DNA from: JBNNGK01 sp050268245
GTDB taxonomy: Bacteria; Pseudomonadota; Gammaproteobacteria; Enterobacterales; Enterobacteriaceae
DNA: 64,000 nucleotides
Assembly (NCBI RefSeq): GCF_050268245.1
Contig: NZ_JBNNGK010000001.1
Coordinates: 310,001 to 374,000 of the forward strand
Direction: 5' to 3'
The first letter of the stretch is position 1; every line of letters starts with the position of its first letter. Below, in pieces: positions 38,918 through 51,483 of this stretch. The translations under genes were made by a program, and so were the position numbers. Below the pieces are notes generated by a model, which was given only the letters and a program-made list of their open reading frames with translations, was not told where the DNA came from and did not search any database.

Positions 38918-39211
38918 ATGAATCTGAATAATAAACAAAAACAGCACCTGAAAGGCTTGGCGCATCCGTTAAAACCGGTTGTCATGCTAGGTAATAACGG
39001 TCTTACCGAAGGGGTGCTGGCTGAAATTGAACAGGCTCTAGAGCACCATGAGTTGATCAAGGTAAAAATCGCGGCTGAAGATCGCGAGACTAAAACCCTG
39101 ATCGCCGACGCTATCGTGCGTGAAACTGGCGCCTGCAACGTGCAAGTTATCGGTAGCACACTCGTTCTTTATCGCCCTTCTAAAGAGCGCAAGATTAGTC
39201 TACCGCGTTAA
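38918..39211 (+). CDS. yhbY: YhbY, CRM-domain ribosome assembly RNA-binding protein
   Basis: 97 residues, single CRS1-YhbY domain. Family sequence seen: KQKQHLKGLAHPLKPVVMLG and the GNNGLTEGV loop. It associates with pre-50S particles in E. coli. It is divergent from rlmE, with 142 bp between. Confidence 0.96.
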   Translation: MNLNNKQKQHLKGLAHPLKPVVMLGNNGLTEGVLAEIEQALEHHELIKVKIAAEDRETKTLIADAIVRETGACNVQVIGSTLVLYRPSKERKISLPR

Positions 39212-39256
39212 CTTTCGCTAGTTTAACGAAAAGGTGCCATGCACTTGCATCAGATA

Positions 39257-39280
39257 AAAGGCCGCCAAGCGGCCTTTTCC
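39257..39280 (+). terminator. Terminator after yhbY
   Basis: AAAAGGCCG CCAAG CGGCCTTTT, a perfect stem with T-rich 3' side; the symmetric shape would also serve the convergent greA. Confidence 0.85.
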
Positions 39281-39323
39281 TTTCTTTACAAACTCTGCTT
39301 AACTTCCGACCAATTCTTGTTGA

Positions 39324-39800
39324 TCAGAGATATTCGACGTTCAGAATTTCATATTCTACGTCGCCGCCTGGCGTTTTGATCACCACCACGTCATCTTGCT
39401 CTTTGCCGATTAAACCTCGGGCCATCGGCGAGTTCACAGAGATAAGATTCTTCTTAAAATCTGCTTCATCATCACCCACGATACGGTAAGTCACTTCGTC
39501 TTCCGTATCCAGGTTCATCACCGTGACGGTCGCGCCAAAAATCACGCGCCCCGTATTAGGCATTTTGGTGATATCAATCACTTGCGCGTTGGAAAGTTTC
39601 GCTTCAATTTCCTGAATGCGGCCTTCGCAGAAACCCTGCTGCTCACGCGCCGCATGATACTCCGCATTTTCTTTCAAATCGCCGTGTTCGCGCGCTTCCG
39701 CAATGTCTGAAATAATTTTCGGACGGCGCACGCTCTTCAAATATTCAAGTTCTTCACGCAGTTTTTCAGCGCCAAACAAGGTCATCGGAATCTGTTTCAT
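39324..39800 (-). CDS. greA: Transcript cleavage factor GreA
   Basis: 158 residues. N-terminal coiled coil with the acidic tip region ([25 protein letters not shown]) and C-terminal FKBP-like domain ([18 protein letters not shown]). It rescues backtracked RNA polymerase by stimulating transcript cleavage. Divergent from dacB, with about 255 bp between. Confidence 0.97.
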   Translation of the reverse strand: MKQIPMTLFGAEKLREELEYLKSVRRPKIISDIAEAREHGDLKENAEYHAAREQQGFCEGRIQEIEAKLSNAQVIDITKMPNTGRVIFGATVTVMNLDTEDEVTYRIVGDDEADFKKNLISVNSPMARGLIGKEQDDVVVIKTPGGDVEYEILNVEYL

Positions 39801-40055
39801 AATTTCACTACCTCTAAATCTTTCCTGTTCAAATAGCCGTCATCCTGACGTATTCGTATGAAAACACGGTGGCTGGCGCCAGCCGCCTCCAGGCGATAAA
39901 CAAAAGAAACCTAACTCGGAACAGTCGCCCAAGTCAGGATCGATTTTGCATTTTGATACCTATTTTAACGTAGAGTTCCTTGAGGGTCATCGTTTACTTT
40001 TTCCCTCGTTGCACCTTAGTATGACGGCACGTTACCCATCGGTTATCCTGAGATT

Positions 40056-41492
40056 ATGCGTTTTTCACGAATTGTCAGTGCATTGGCTTGCGCATTTGTT
40101 CTAAATGTAAATGCAGCCCCGGTTGAAGATTACACACAATACTTGCCGGATGGGGCCAACCTTGCCTTGGTGGTTCAAAAGGTCGGGGCCAGTACACCGG
40201 CTATCGATTATCATGCGCAGCAATTGGCACTGCCTGCCAGCACCCAAAAGGTGTTAACTGCCTTGGCCGCCCTATTACAACTTGGGCCAGACTACCGGTT
40301 TACCACAACGCTGGAGAGCCAAGGCACCATCAATAACAACGGTGTGCTGCAAGGTAACCTGATCGCGCGGTTCGGTGGCGATCCCACCTTTAAGCGGCAA
40401 AGTTTGCGCAATATGGTTGCCGTATTGAAGCAACAAGGTGTCCAGCAAATTACCGGCGACGTACTGATTGATACCTCCGTGTTCGCCAGCCACGATAAAG
40501 CGCCGGGATGGCCGTGGAACGATCTTCCTCAGTGCTTCAGCGCTCCCCCTTCCGCGGCGATTGTTGACCGTAACTGTTTTTCAGTGTCGTTGTACAGTGC
40601 CCCGAAACCTGGCGACTTGGCTTTTATCCGCGTGGCATCCTTTTATCCAGTGAATATGTTCAGCCAGGTACGTACCTTGGCTAAAGGCTCTCCAGACGCA
40701 CAATACTGCGAACTTGACGTGGTGCCGGGGGAATTGAACCGCTTTACTCTGACAGGATGTATGACGCAACGCAGCGAGCCGTTACCGTTGGCCTTCGCGA
40801 TTCAGGATGGTGCCAGCTACGCGGGTGCCATATTAAAAGATGAGCTGGTAAAAGCAGGTATTCAGATCGATGGCCATCTAAAGCGCCAAACCCAACCGGG
40901 CCTGACTGGCACCGTCATCGCCCAAACACAATCGGCACCATTGCACGATCTGCTTAAAATCATGCTGAAGAAATCCGACAACATGATCGCCGACACCGTA
41001 TTTCGCATGATCGGCCATGATCGATTTGGCGTACCAGGAACCTGGCGTGCGGGCTCTGATGCCGTACGTCAGGTGCTGCGCCAAAAAGCGGGGGTTGATC
41101 TCGGTAACAGTATCGTGGCTGATGGCTCAGGCCTGTCGCGTCACAACCTGCTGGCTCCGGCGACCATGATGCAAGCGCTGCAATATATTGCTCAACACGA
41201 TAACGAACTGAACTTTATTTCGATGTTACCGTTATCCGGCTATGACGGTACGCTGCGCTACCGGGGCGGCCTGCACGAAGCGGGTGTCGATGGGAAGGTT
41301 TCTGCCAAAACCGGTGCGCTGCAAGGCGTCTATAATTTAGCAGGCTTTATTACCACCGCCAGCGGCCAACGCTTTGCCTTTGTGCAGTTCCTATCGGGTT
41401 ATGCCGTTGCGCCTGAGGATTATCGCCAACGTCGCGTACCGTTGGTGCGGTTCGAAAGCCGACTGTACCGCGATATCTATCAAAATAACTGA
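40056..41492 (+). CDS. dacB: Penicillin-binding protein 4, D-alanyl-D-alanine carboxypeptidase/endopeptidase
   Basis: 478 residues. Signal peptide of about 20 residues ending NVNA. Catalytic motifs are Ser62-T-Q-Lys65, SDN in KKSDNMIADT and KTG in SAKTGALQG, in the class C PBP order. It trims and splits peptidoglycan cross-links in the periplasm. Unusually, a response regulator starts 8 bp after the stop, so pmrAB may be co-transcribed. Confidence 0.96.
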   Translation: MRFSRIVSALACAFVLNVNAAPVEDYTQYLPDGANLALVVQKVGASTPAIDYHAQQLALPASTQKVLTALAALLQLGPDYRFTTTLESQGTINNNGVLQGNLIARFGGDPTFKRQSLRNMVAVLKQQGVQQITGDVLIDTSVFASHDKAPGWPWNDLPQCFSAPPSAAIVDRNCFSVSLYSAPKPGDLAFIRVASFYPVNMFSQVRTLAKGSPDAQYCELDVVPGELNRFTLTGCMTQRSEPLPLAFAIQDGASYAGAILKDELVKAGIQIDGHLKRQTQPGLTGTVIAQTQSAPLHDLLKIMLKKSDNMIADTVFRMIGHDRFGVPGTWRAGSDAVRQVLRQKAGVDLGNSIVADGSGLSRHNLLAPATMMQALQYIAQHDNELNFISMLPLSGYDGTLRYRGGLHEAGVDGKVSAKTGALQGVYNLAGFITTASGQRFAFVQFLSGYAVAPEDYRQRRVPLVRFESRLYRDIYQNN

Positions 41493-41500
41493 GAACGAAT

Positions 41501-42163
41501 GTGAAACTACTGATTGTCGAGGACGATGAACTACTCCAACAAGGCTTGGCAATGGCCATGAGCAGCGAAGGTTATGCCTACGACTGTGCTCTCACCGCCG
41601 CTGAAGCCAATCGTTTAATCATCGCCAGTCATTACAGCTTAGTCATACTGGATTTGGGGCTGCCGGATATAGACGGCGCCACCTTGTTACGGCAATGGCG
41701 CCGCCAACAAATCAGCATACCGGTATTAGTTCTCACTGCACGTGACTCACTCGAAGATCGCGTCGATGGATTAGATGCCGGGGCAGATGACTATCTGATC
41801 AAACCCTTTGCGCTGTCCGAATTGCAGGCACGTGCTCGCGCATTGATTCGGCGCTATCAGGGCCACAGTGATAACCTGTTACACCTAGATAACTTAACCC
41901 TCAACCTCGCCAGCCAGCAAGTGTATCTGCAACAGCAGCCGATTGAAGTCACGCCGAAAGAATTCGCCATTTTATCGCGTTTAATCATGCGTGCCGGACA
42001 AACCGTCAATCGCGAACTTTTGCAGCAGGATTTATATGCATGGAGCAATGATTTAAGCTCCAATACTCTTGAAGTTCACATTCATAATTTACGTCGTAAA
42101 CTGGGTAAGGAACGTATTCGAACCATTCGCGGCATCGGTTATCGCTTAGTGTCGTTACCATGA
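41501..42163 (+). CDS. pmrA: PmrA/BasR-type response regulator
   Basis: 220 residues. Receiver domain with acidic pocket VEDDE, phosphorylated Asp51 (VILDLGLPD) and Lys in LIKPF; then an OmpR/PhoB winged helix with TPKEFAIL and SSNTLEVHIHNLRRKLG. Close to PmrA, which in enterobacteria turns on lipid A modification under iron, low pH or polymyxin stress. The start is GTG at 41501. It sits between dacB and obgE, where E. coli has neither gene. Confidence 0.88.
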   Translation: MKLLIVEDDELLQQGLAMAMSSEGYAYDCALTAAEANRLIIASHYSLVILDLGLPDIDGATLLRQWRRQQISIPVLVLTARDSLEDRVDGLDAGADDYLIKPFALSELQARARALIRRYQGHSDNLLHLDNLTLNLASQQVYLQQQPIEVTPKEFAILSRLIMRAGQTVNRELLQQDLYAWSNDLSSNTLEVHIHNLRRKLGKERIRTIRGIGYRLVSLP

Positions 42164-43233
42164 ACAGTATGCGTCGTCGTCTCTTGCTAATGCTGGCACT
42201 GATTTTGTTTTTCACTCAACTGATCAGTGCATTGTGGCTATGGCATGAAAGCCAAGAGCAAATCAGTTTACTGGTCGACAAAACGCTATCTGCGCAAACG
42301 CGCACTATGCGAATCGATAAGGAGATCGCCGAAGCCATGGCTTCGCTGATCGCGCCGTCACTGATTATGATGATAATTTCGCTATTAGCTTCATTCTGGG
42401 CAATCAGTTGGATTACCCAGCCACTCCATAAATTACACAAGCGATTGCAAAAACGCTCTGCTGATAATCTGTCTCCCCTGCCCGTTGACAGCAGCAGCAG
42501 TGAAACAGTGGCCGTTATCACCACACTTAACCAGTTATTTTCGCGGCTCGATAGCACCCTGCAACAAGAACGCTTGTTTACCGCCGACGCCGCACATGAA
42601 TTACGAACCCCGTTAGCCGGCATCCGCTTACATCTGGAATTATTGGAACAGCAGGGGGTTAATACCAGCACTGCGTTGATCGCACGTATCGATCAACTGA
42701 TGCACACCGTGGAGCAATTGCTGATGCTATCGCGCGCCGGACAGAGCTTTGCCCGGGGCCATTATCAACGATTCGATTGGGTGGATAATGTGATTCGTCC
42801 ATTGCAAGAAGAATTAGAAGAGCTAGCCGCCCAACGCCAACAAAACTTGGCATGGCAATTACCCGTTAATGCGCCCACTTATGGCGATCCCCTGTTATTG
42901 CGGCTGATGTTACGTAACTTGATAGAAAACGCTCACCGCTACAGTCCGAAAAGCAGCACTATTCAAATTCGGTTGGCGCAACATGAGCAAGGGCATTTAT
43001 TGCAAGTCATTGATGAAGGACCGGGTATCAAAGAAAAAATGGCAGGTGAGCTGACAAAAGCATTTCGGCGTATGGATCAACGCTATGGTGGTAGCGGTCT
43101 GGGATTGAATATTGTTATTCGTATCGTGCAATTGCATCAAGGGCGTTTAACGCTAGAAAATCGCACGGGTCACTGTGGCTTGAATGCCCAGTGCTGGCTG
43201 CCAACTCAAGCGTCGTCCCGCTCCCTGCAATAA
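42160..43233 (+). CDS. pmrB: PmrB/BasS-type sensor histidine kinase
   Basis: 357 residues: two membrane helices (about 7-27 and 65-87) around a short periplasmic loop of about 35 residues, HAMP-like linker, H-box AAHELRTPLAG with His146, and ATPase boxes NLIENAHRYSP, DEGPGI and GGSGLGLNI. The loop holds one ExxE (E55-I-A-E58), the iron-sensing motif type of Salmonella PmrB. The start overlaps pmrA (ATGA). The lipid A phosphoethanolamine transferase gene eptA, which accompanies it in E. coli, is absent. Confidence 0.87.
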   Translation: MNSMRRRLLLMLALILFFTQLISALWLWHESQEQISLLVDKTLSAQTRTMRIDKEIAEAMASLIAPSLIMMIISLLASFWAISWITQPLHKLHKRLQKRSADNLSPLPVDSSSSETVAVITTLNQLFSRLDSTLQQERLFTADAAHELRTPLAGIRLHLELLEQQGVNTSTALIARIDQLMHTVEQLLMLSRAGQSFARGHYQRFDWVDNVIRPLQEELEELAAQRQQNLAWQLPVNAPTYGDPLLLRLMLRNLIENAHRYSPKSSTIQIRLAQHEQGHLLQVIDEGPGIKEKMAGELTKAFRRMDQRYGGSGLGLNIVIRIVQLHQGRLTLENRTGHCGLNAQCWLPTQASSRSLQ

Positions 43234-43237
43234 CAAA

Positions 43238-43262
43238 AAAGCCCTGCATAGGGCAGGGCTTG
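43238..43262. terminator. Bidirectional terminator between pmrB and obgE
   Basis: AAAAAAGCCCTG CATAG GGCAGGGCTTGT forms a stem (GCCCTG/CAGGGC) shared by the convergent pmrB and obgE ends. Confidence 0.8.
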
Positions 43263-43284
43263 TCTCAATCATTGCGATCTCAGA

Positions 43285-44457
<1,173 letters not shown>

Positions 44458-44473
44458 TTACCGTCTCCGTAAA

Positions 44474-45445
44474 TCATTCACCGGGTTGCTTAATAGGAGC
44501 AACCAGGAGGGTTTCTGCCCGTCGCGGCCACCACCGGTGACCAATTGCGGAAAACATAGCGCCAGCAACCACCACGAAAGCCCCAACGTAACCGACGACA
44601 TTCAGCGTCGGGGCTGTGAAGACCTGTGGCCAAGCCAGCGCCAATAAATCTGAAAACAACAGGGTAAAGAGCGGGGTCAGTGTCACTAAAGCACTAACCT
44701 GCGCCGCCTGCCAGCGCGCCATGGCTTCCGCCAGCGCACCATAGCCAATCAGCGTGTTGGCACCACAGAACAACAAACAGGCTAATTGCCAGTTGCTGAG
44801 CTGGAAGATTACCGCTGGCTTCGCCAGTGGGAATAATGCAACCGCACATAAAGTGTACAACATTACCAAGATCTGCGGCGACGCTAATCGACGTAGCAAG
44901 ACTTTCTGCGCCACGCCATACGTCACCCACACCATCGCGGCACAAACACCTAACAGCACCCCTAAGGTGTAATCGGTCAGTCGCGTGAAGATCTCAATCA
45001 GGCTGACATTAAAGAACAACATTAGCCCGCAAATCAGCATGATTGCCCCAATAACTTGGGTAATGCGCATCCGCTCTTTCAAAATCAATACGCTTGCGAA
45101 CATCATACCGACCGGTGAAAGCTGGCCAATCACCTGCGATGCCGTTGGGCTAAGATATTGTAGCGAAGAGCTGAAGAACACAAAGTTCCCCAACAATCCT
45201 GCCGTGGCAATAACCAGTAACAGCAACCAACGTGGCTGACGGAACATTTTTACCGGCGGTAATTTGCCACGCACGGCCAGAATAATGCCCAAGCCAATCG
45301 CGGCAATGGTGAAGCGATACCAAACGATGGTGAACGGCTCCATCACCTGCAACACTTCTTTCATGGCAATTGGCAAAGCGCCCCAGCAAACCGCTGTGGT
45401 CACCGCCAGGAAAATACCCATACCGACCTGCTGTTTTGTTTCCAT
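44474..45445 (-). CDS. yhbE: YhbE, EamA/DMT-family transporter
   Basis: 323 residues with ten predicted membrane helices in two EamA repeats. Conserved family stretches are CWGALPIAMKEVLQVMEP and SPTASQVIGQLSPVGMM. The substrate is unknown. The ATG at 45445 (METKQQVGMG) agrees with E. coli YhbE (321 residues); the longer frame to 45508 is rejected. It lies directly upstream of obgE with 16 bp between. Confidence 0.93.
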   Translation of the reverse strand: METKQQVGMGIFLAVTTAVCWGALPIAMKEVLQVMEPFTIVWYRFTIAAIGLGIILAVRGKLPPVKMFRQPRWLLLLVIATAGLLGNFVFFSSSLQYLSPTASQVIGQLSPVGMMFASVLILKERMRITQVIGAIMLICGLMLFFNVSLIEIFTRLTDYTLGVLLGVCAAMVWVTYGVAQKVLLRRLASPQILVMLYTLCAVALFPLAKPAVIFQLSNWQLACLLFCGANTLIGYGALAEAMARWQAAQVSALVTLTPLFTLLFSDLLALAWPQVFTAPTLNVVGYVGAFVVVAGAMFSAIGHRWWPRRAETLLVAPIKQPGE

Positions 45446-45607
45446 ACGTGTTTTTGCCTGCGCGATATCGGGCCGGGACACCAGCAGCCCTCGGGTCTTA
45501 TGATTCAAGTTGCAAATCGTTGGCTCAAATAGAGCGAAACGACGTAATCAAACTAAACGAGCACCGCCAAAGCCGCTGCAGCTTAGGCATGATGAGTCTC
45601 AGCTTAG

Positions 45608-45722
45608 CATCGCTCAAGCTAGCTGCGCGTTGGTCGCCCTCATCCCATTCATACCGCGAGGTAGATGAGCACAGGGATTCGCCGTCTTATCGTTTTTATA
45701 CCACTCGAATATTTTGCGTATA
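45608..45722. repeat. Degenerate ERIC-like element
   Basis: Resembles the ERIC at 22733-22860 in order of landmarks: GCGTTGG, CCTCATCCC, central inverted CTCATC/GATGAG, CAGGGATTC, and a GTATA end. Many positions differ and boundaries are uncertain. It fills most of the gap between yhbE and rpmA. Confidence 0.4.
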
Positions 45723-45726
45723 AATG

Positions 45727-45756
45727 TAAAAAGCCCCGCAACGAATTGCGAGGCTT
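45727..45756 (-). terminator. Terminator after rpmA
   Basis: On the minus strand GCCTCGCAA TTCG TTGCGGGGC is followed by TTTTTAC. Confidence 0.85.
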
Positions 45757-45782
45757 ACATCTATTTAGTCCGGCTCGGGTAA

Positions 45783-46052
<270 letters not shown>

Positions 46053-46057
46053 CTAAC

Positions 46058-46444
<387 letters not shown>

Positions 46445-46638
46445 CTACGCAAAAATCCAGCGTATGACAAGAGCAGAATCCGGCCCGATCGTGAAAAAAG
46501 AAGAAAAAAAACACAGTTTCTTTCACGGCGTTTATCTGGGGCGTTTTTCAAGTACAATCATAAGACAGTTACCGCCATGTGCCGATGTGAGCAGCAATCT
46601 CATCGCGGTGAAGAGAAACACAGCTGAAAACAATACAA

Positions 46639-47610
46639 ATGAACATAGAACAAATTACCGAGTTAACCGCACAAGATATGGCGGCAGTGAACGCAACAAT
46701 TCTCGAACAGTTGAATTCCGAAGTCACGCTCATCAATCAGCTTGGCTATTACATTATCAGCGGCGGAGGTAAGCGGATCCGTCCGATGATCGCCGTGTTA
46801 GCGGCACGTGCATTGCAGTATCAAGGCGACAAGCATATCACCGTTGCTGCACTGATCGAGTTCATCCATACCGCTACCCTGCTACATGACGACGTCGTGG
46901 ATGAATCCGACATGCGCAGAGGCAAGGCTACCGCCAATGCGGCATTTGGCAATGCCGCCAGCGTTCTGGTGGGTGACTTCATCTATACTCGCGCATTCCA
47001 GATGATGACCAGCCTCGAATCACTGCGGGTGCTGGCCCTGATGTCGGAGGCCGTCAACGTGATTGCCGAAGGCGAAGTGCTGCAGCTCATGAATGTTCAC
47101 GATCCGGACATCAGCGAAGAGAGCTACATGCGGGTGATTTACAGTAAAACCGCGCGTTTGTTCGAAGCCGCGGCACAGTCCTCTGCCATTTTGTCGGGTG
47201 CCAGTGAGGCGCAGGAAAAAGGCTTGCAGGATTATGGACGCTATCTGGGTACCGCTTTTCAGCTCATTGATGATTTACTCGATTACAGCGCTGACGGCGC
47301 AACATTAGGTAAAAATACCGGTGACGACCTGAACGAAGGCAAACCCACTCTGCCACTGTTACATGCAATGCATAATGGCAATGAAGAACAAACAGCCATG
47401 ATCCGCAGCGCGATCGAACAAGGGAATGGTCGGCACCTGTTAGAACCGGTTTTAACCGCGATGGAGCAATGCGGCTCTTTGTCTTACACCCGTCAACGCG
47501 CGGAAGAAGAAGCCGATAAAGCGATTGCCGCGTTAGCGGTACTGCCTGAGTCACCGTTCCGCAGCGCACTGGAAGGGTTGGCGCACCTGGCTGTGCAACG
47601 CGCATTTTAA
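46639..47610 (+). CDS. ispB: Octaprenyl diphosphate synthase
   Basis: 323 residues. trans-Prenyl transferase with first Asp-rich motif LLHDDVVDESDMRRG and second motif LIDDLLDYSAD. It makes the C40 side chain of ubiquinone and menaquinone, the substrate pathway that ubiTUV also serve. The order rplU/ispB divergent is as in E. coli. Confidence 0.97.
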   Translation: MNIEQITELTAQDMAAVNATILEQLNSEVTLINQLGYYIISGGGKRIRPMIAVLAARALQYQGDKHITVAALIEFIHTATLLHDDVVDESDMRRGKATANAAFGNAASVLVGDFIYTRAFQMMTSLESLRVLALMSEAVNVIAEGEVLQLMNVHDPDISEESYMRVIYSKTARLFEAAAQSSAILSGASEAQEKGLQDYGRYLGTAFQLIDDLLDYSADGATLGKNTGDDLNEGKPTLPLLHAMHNGNEEQTAMIRSAIEQGNGRHLLEPVLTAMEQCGSLSYTRQRAEEEADKAIAALAVLPESPFRSALEGLAHLAVQRAF

Positions 47611-47662
47611 GAAAGTAATTTCCAAATATAATAGTGGCCCGTTTCTCCGGGCCTGCTATTGT

Positions 47663-48025
47663 TCACTCATTATTGTCATCGCGAATGCGTGACAACAGAC
47701 CACCAATACCTTCCCGAATCAAAAACGCAAGTACCTGCTCGCGTTCACTTTCCGACATATGGCGAAAACACTCAACCCACATGGCTAAGGGATCCTTGAG
47801 TTCAACATCATAATAAGCTGGATTTTCTTTCATCATCAACAAATTACGTACAGACAATGGCAAACTGTCAATGTGATACTCCACCGCTTTACCTTGTACG
47901 CCCTTCCTACGTTGGCTGGCCCAACCTTCACGGCGTGCCATTTGATTAATTCCTTGTGGTGAGGAAGGTAGCCCGGCAATGCCTGCCAGTTCTTGGGCAG
48001 CAAACCACTCTTTTTTCATAGCCAT
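47663..48025 (-). CDS. Mu-type DNA-binding (transposase/repressor N-terminal-like) protein
   Basis: 120 residues. The N-terminal half (KKEWFAAQELAGIAGLPSSP ... INQMARREGWASQRRKG ... YHIDSLP) matches the winged-helix DNA-binding domain of phage Mu repressor and MuA. The C-terminal half is a short helical tail without a transposase core. It is divergent from a Ner homologue, as repressor c is from ner in phage Mu. Probably a domesticated regulator. Targets unknown. E. coli K-12 lacks it at this place, as far as I recall. Confidence 0.8.
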   Translation of the reverse strand: MAMKKEWFAAQELAGIAGLPSSPQGINQMARREGWASQRRKGVQGKAVEYHIDSLPLSVRNLLMMKENPAYYDVELKDPLAMWVECFRHMSESEREQVLAFLIREGIGGLLSRIRDDNNE

Positions 48026-48067
48026 TTTCTCTGGAAAATTGTATGGCGAACACTTTTTTGGAAATCA

Positions 48068-48166
48068 AAACGCTATTTTTAGAAAAAAATGGTATTCTTA
48101 TTTCCGTATAAGCGTTTCATGTTGTGCAAACGATTAATACTTACCTGTTAGTTATACCACTAACAG
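48068..48166. promoter_or_regulatory. Operator-like repeats between the Mu-type regulator and sfsB
   Basis: CTGTTAG (48145-48151) and CTAACAG (48160-48166) form a perfect inverted repeat with 8-bp spacer. AAACGCT (48068-48074) and AGCGTTT (48111-48117) form another, and a third CAAACG lies at 48126-48131. Both genes read outward from here, so these are candidate binding sites for the two regulators. Confidence 0.45.
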
Positions 48167-48197
48167 AACTTTGGCTAATCAAAAAAGGAATGTAAAC

Positions 48198-48458
48198 ATG
48201 AATTCAAGGAGTCAGGATTGGCATCCAGCGGATGTCATCGCAGCATTACGCAAGAAAGGCACGACGCTGGCCGCCGTATCACGACAGGCCGGGCTGAGTT
48301 CATCCACGCTGGCAAACGCCCTATCACGCCCGTGGCCAAAAGGAGAGTGGTTAATCGCCGATGCGTTGGGTATCCACCCGGCAGAAATCTGGCCCAGCCG
48401 TTATTATGATCCCAACACTCACCTACTGTTGGAGCGTAAAACTCGCATGAAATCTTGA
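48198..48458 (+). CDS. sfsB: SfsB (Nlp), Ner-family DNA-binding regulator
   Basis: 86 residues; Ner-like helix-turn-helix with the conserved DWHPADVIAALRKKG and SSSTLANALSRPWPKGEWLI. In E. coli SfsB/Nlp activates maltose genes when overproduced; its normal role is unclear. The ATG at 48198 follows AAGGA; a TTG frame start at 48171 is rejected. It follows ispB as in E. coli but is separated by the Mu-type gene. Confidence 0.92.
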   Translation: MNSRSQDWHPADVIAALRKKGTTLAAVSRQAGLSSSTLANALSRPWPKGEWLIADALGIHPAEIWPSRYYDPNTHLLLERKTRMKS

Positions 48459-48467
48459 CGGCAGGCA

Positions 48468-48498
48468 TAAAAAAACCGCCGGAACTCAGTCCGGCGGC
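48468..48498. terminator. Bidirectional terminator between sfsB and mdh
   Basis: AAAAAAACCGCCGG AACTCAGT CCGGCGG gives a stem CCGCCGG/CCGGCGG; on the minus strand it is followed by a T-run, so it chiefly serves mdh. Confidence 0.85.
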
Positions 48499-48531
48499 CT
48501 CATTGACGATCTGCTAGCTTAAACTGGGTTA

Positions 48532-50407
<1,876 letters not shown>

Positions 50408-50413
50408 TGCATC

Positions 50414-50454
50414 CGCTAACAAAATACGGTGACCATAACCGCGCTTTGTTAGCG
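50414..50454 (+). terminator. Hairpin after argR
   Basis: CGCTAACAAA (50414-50423) and TTTGTTAGCG (50445-50454) are perfect complements around a 21-nt loop, 6 bp after the argR stop, followed by TTTG. Confidence 0.55.
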
Positions 50455-50769
50455 TTTGCTTAAACCCACACCGCCTTCTTTTCCAGACACACTCTTTTCA
50501 TCAACCTTATCTGGCACGGCTTAGAAGTTCATCCACAGCCTATTGCAATGACATTCAGATATGCTCAGTGGTACCTGCTGTAAATTTCCGCACTTTTAGT
50601 CAAAAGCACTTAGCTCATTGAAATTACATCTATTTGACATCAAAAGACCATTTTACGTACGTTTTTTATTCCATATCGTTATAAAAAATGATTAACACTA
50701 TACGTAAGTTTCACAAGAAACTGTTAGCTAGCTATTAATATTTCGCGTTACTAGATGTATACTCATTTC

Positions 50770-50785
50770 CGTGATGTAAATCACA
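50770..50785 (+). promoter_or_regulatory. CRP-site-like palindrome upstream of the first yhcN-type gene
   Basis: CGTGA-N6-TCACA differs from the CRP consensus by one base. It lies just downstream of a TATACT hexamer (50758-50763), so bound CRP would cover the likely transcription start. The rest of 50455-50824 shows no gene. Confidence 0.5.
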
Positions 50786-50824
50786 GTTCGTTGGAACTGC
50801 TAACAGAATTCGATGAGGTAAATC

Positions 50825-51088
50825 ATGAAAATTAAAACGACCGTAATGGCATTAAGCGTTCTTTCTATGCTTTCATTTGGTGCCTTTGCAGCACAATCAA
50901 TCAACGCCGAGCAGGCTGCTCAATTGCAATCCGCAGGCACGATTACCGTCAGCGGCGTAGCCGGCGCACCTTCTGATATCCGCGCGGCGTTGTCTGCCAA
51001 AGCCGACGCTCAAGGCGCAACCGCTTACCGCGTAATCGAAGCGCGTAATGAAGGTAACTACCACGCTACAGCTGAAATCTATAAATAA
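50825..51088 (+). CDS. yhcN: YhcN-type periplasmic DUF1471 protein, copy 1
   Basis: 87 residues: signal peptide of about 22 residues ending AFA, then a single DUF1471 (YhcN/BhsA) domain with GTITVSGVAGAPSDI and AYRVIEA...YHATAEIYK. Such small periplasmic proteins respond to acid, peroxide and envelope stress in E. coli. It lies by argR as in E. coli and is followed by a paralogue. Confidence 0.92.
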   Translation: MKIKTTVMALSVLSMLSFGAFAAQSINAEQAAQLQSAGTITVSGVAGAPSDIRAALSAKADAQGATAYRVIEARNEGNYHATAEIYK

Positions 51089-51219
51089 GTGACGTGGGGC
51101 CTACTTGCCCTTACACGTTATCAATCTCTGGAAACCGTTATACCAATAACAGCCTTCAAGAATAAAAATCGTAATTAAGCCCTTCCAGGCGGTTATTGAC
51201 ACCATCAAGGATCATCATC

Positions 51220-51483
51220 ATGAATATGAAAATCACTCTCGCCGCAATCAGTCTGCTTTCCGCCGTTTCATTCGGCGCATCCGCCGCCACGCTGGTAGAC
51301 AATGCGCAGGCCAAGAATATGCATTCTATCGGCACCATTACCGTCAGCGGTGTGGCTGGCTCGCCTTCTGATATCCGTCAGGCTCTGTCTGATAAAGCAG
51401 ATAAACAAGGTGCCAAAGCTTATCGTGTGATCGAAGCCTACGAAAACGGCAACTGGCACGCGACAGCAGAAATTTACCAATAA
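51220..51483 (+). CDS. YhcN-type periplasmic DUF1471 protein, copy 2
   Basis: 87 residues, a tandem paralogue of the previous gene: signal peptide ending SAA, then GTITVSGVAGSPSDI and AYRVIEAYENGNWHATAEIY. The ATG at 51220 follows AAGGA; an upstream in-frame start at 51196 would spoil the signal peptide. The 131-bp spacer suggests its own promoter or processing. Confidence 0.9.
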   Translation: MNMKITLAAISLLSAVSFGASAATLVDNAQAKNMHSIGTITVSGVAGSPSDIRQALSDKADKQGAKAYRVIEAYENGNWHATAEIYQ

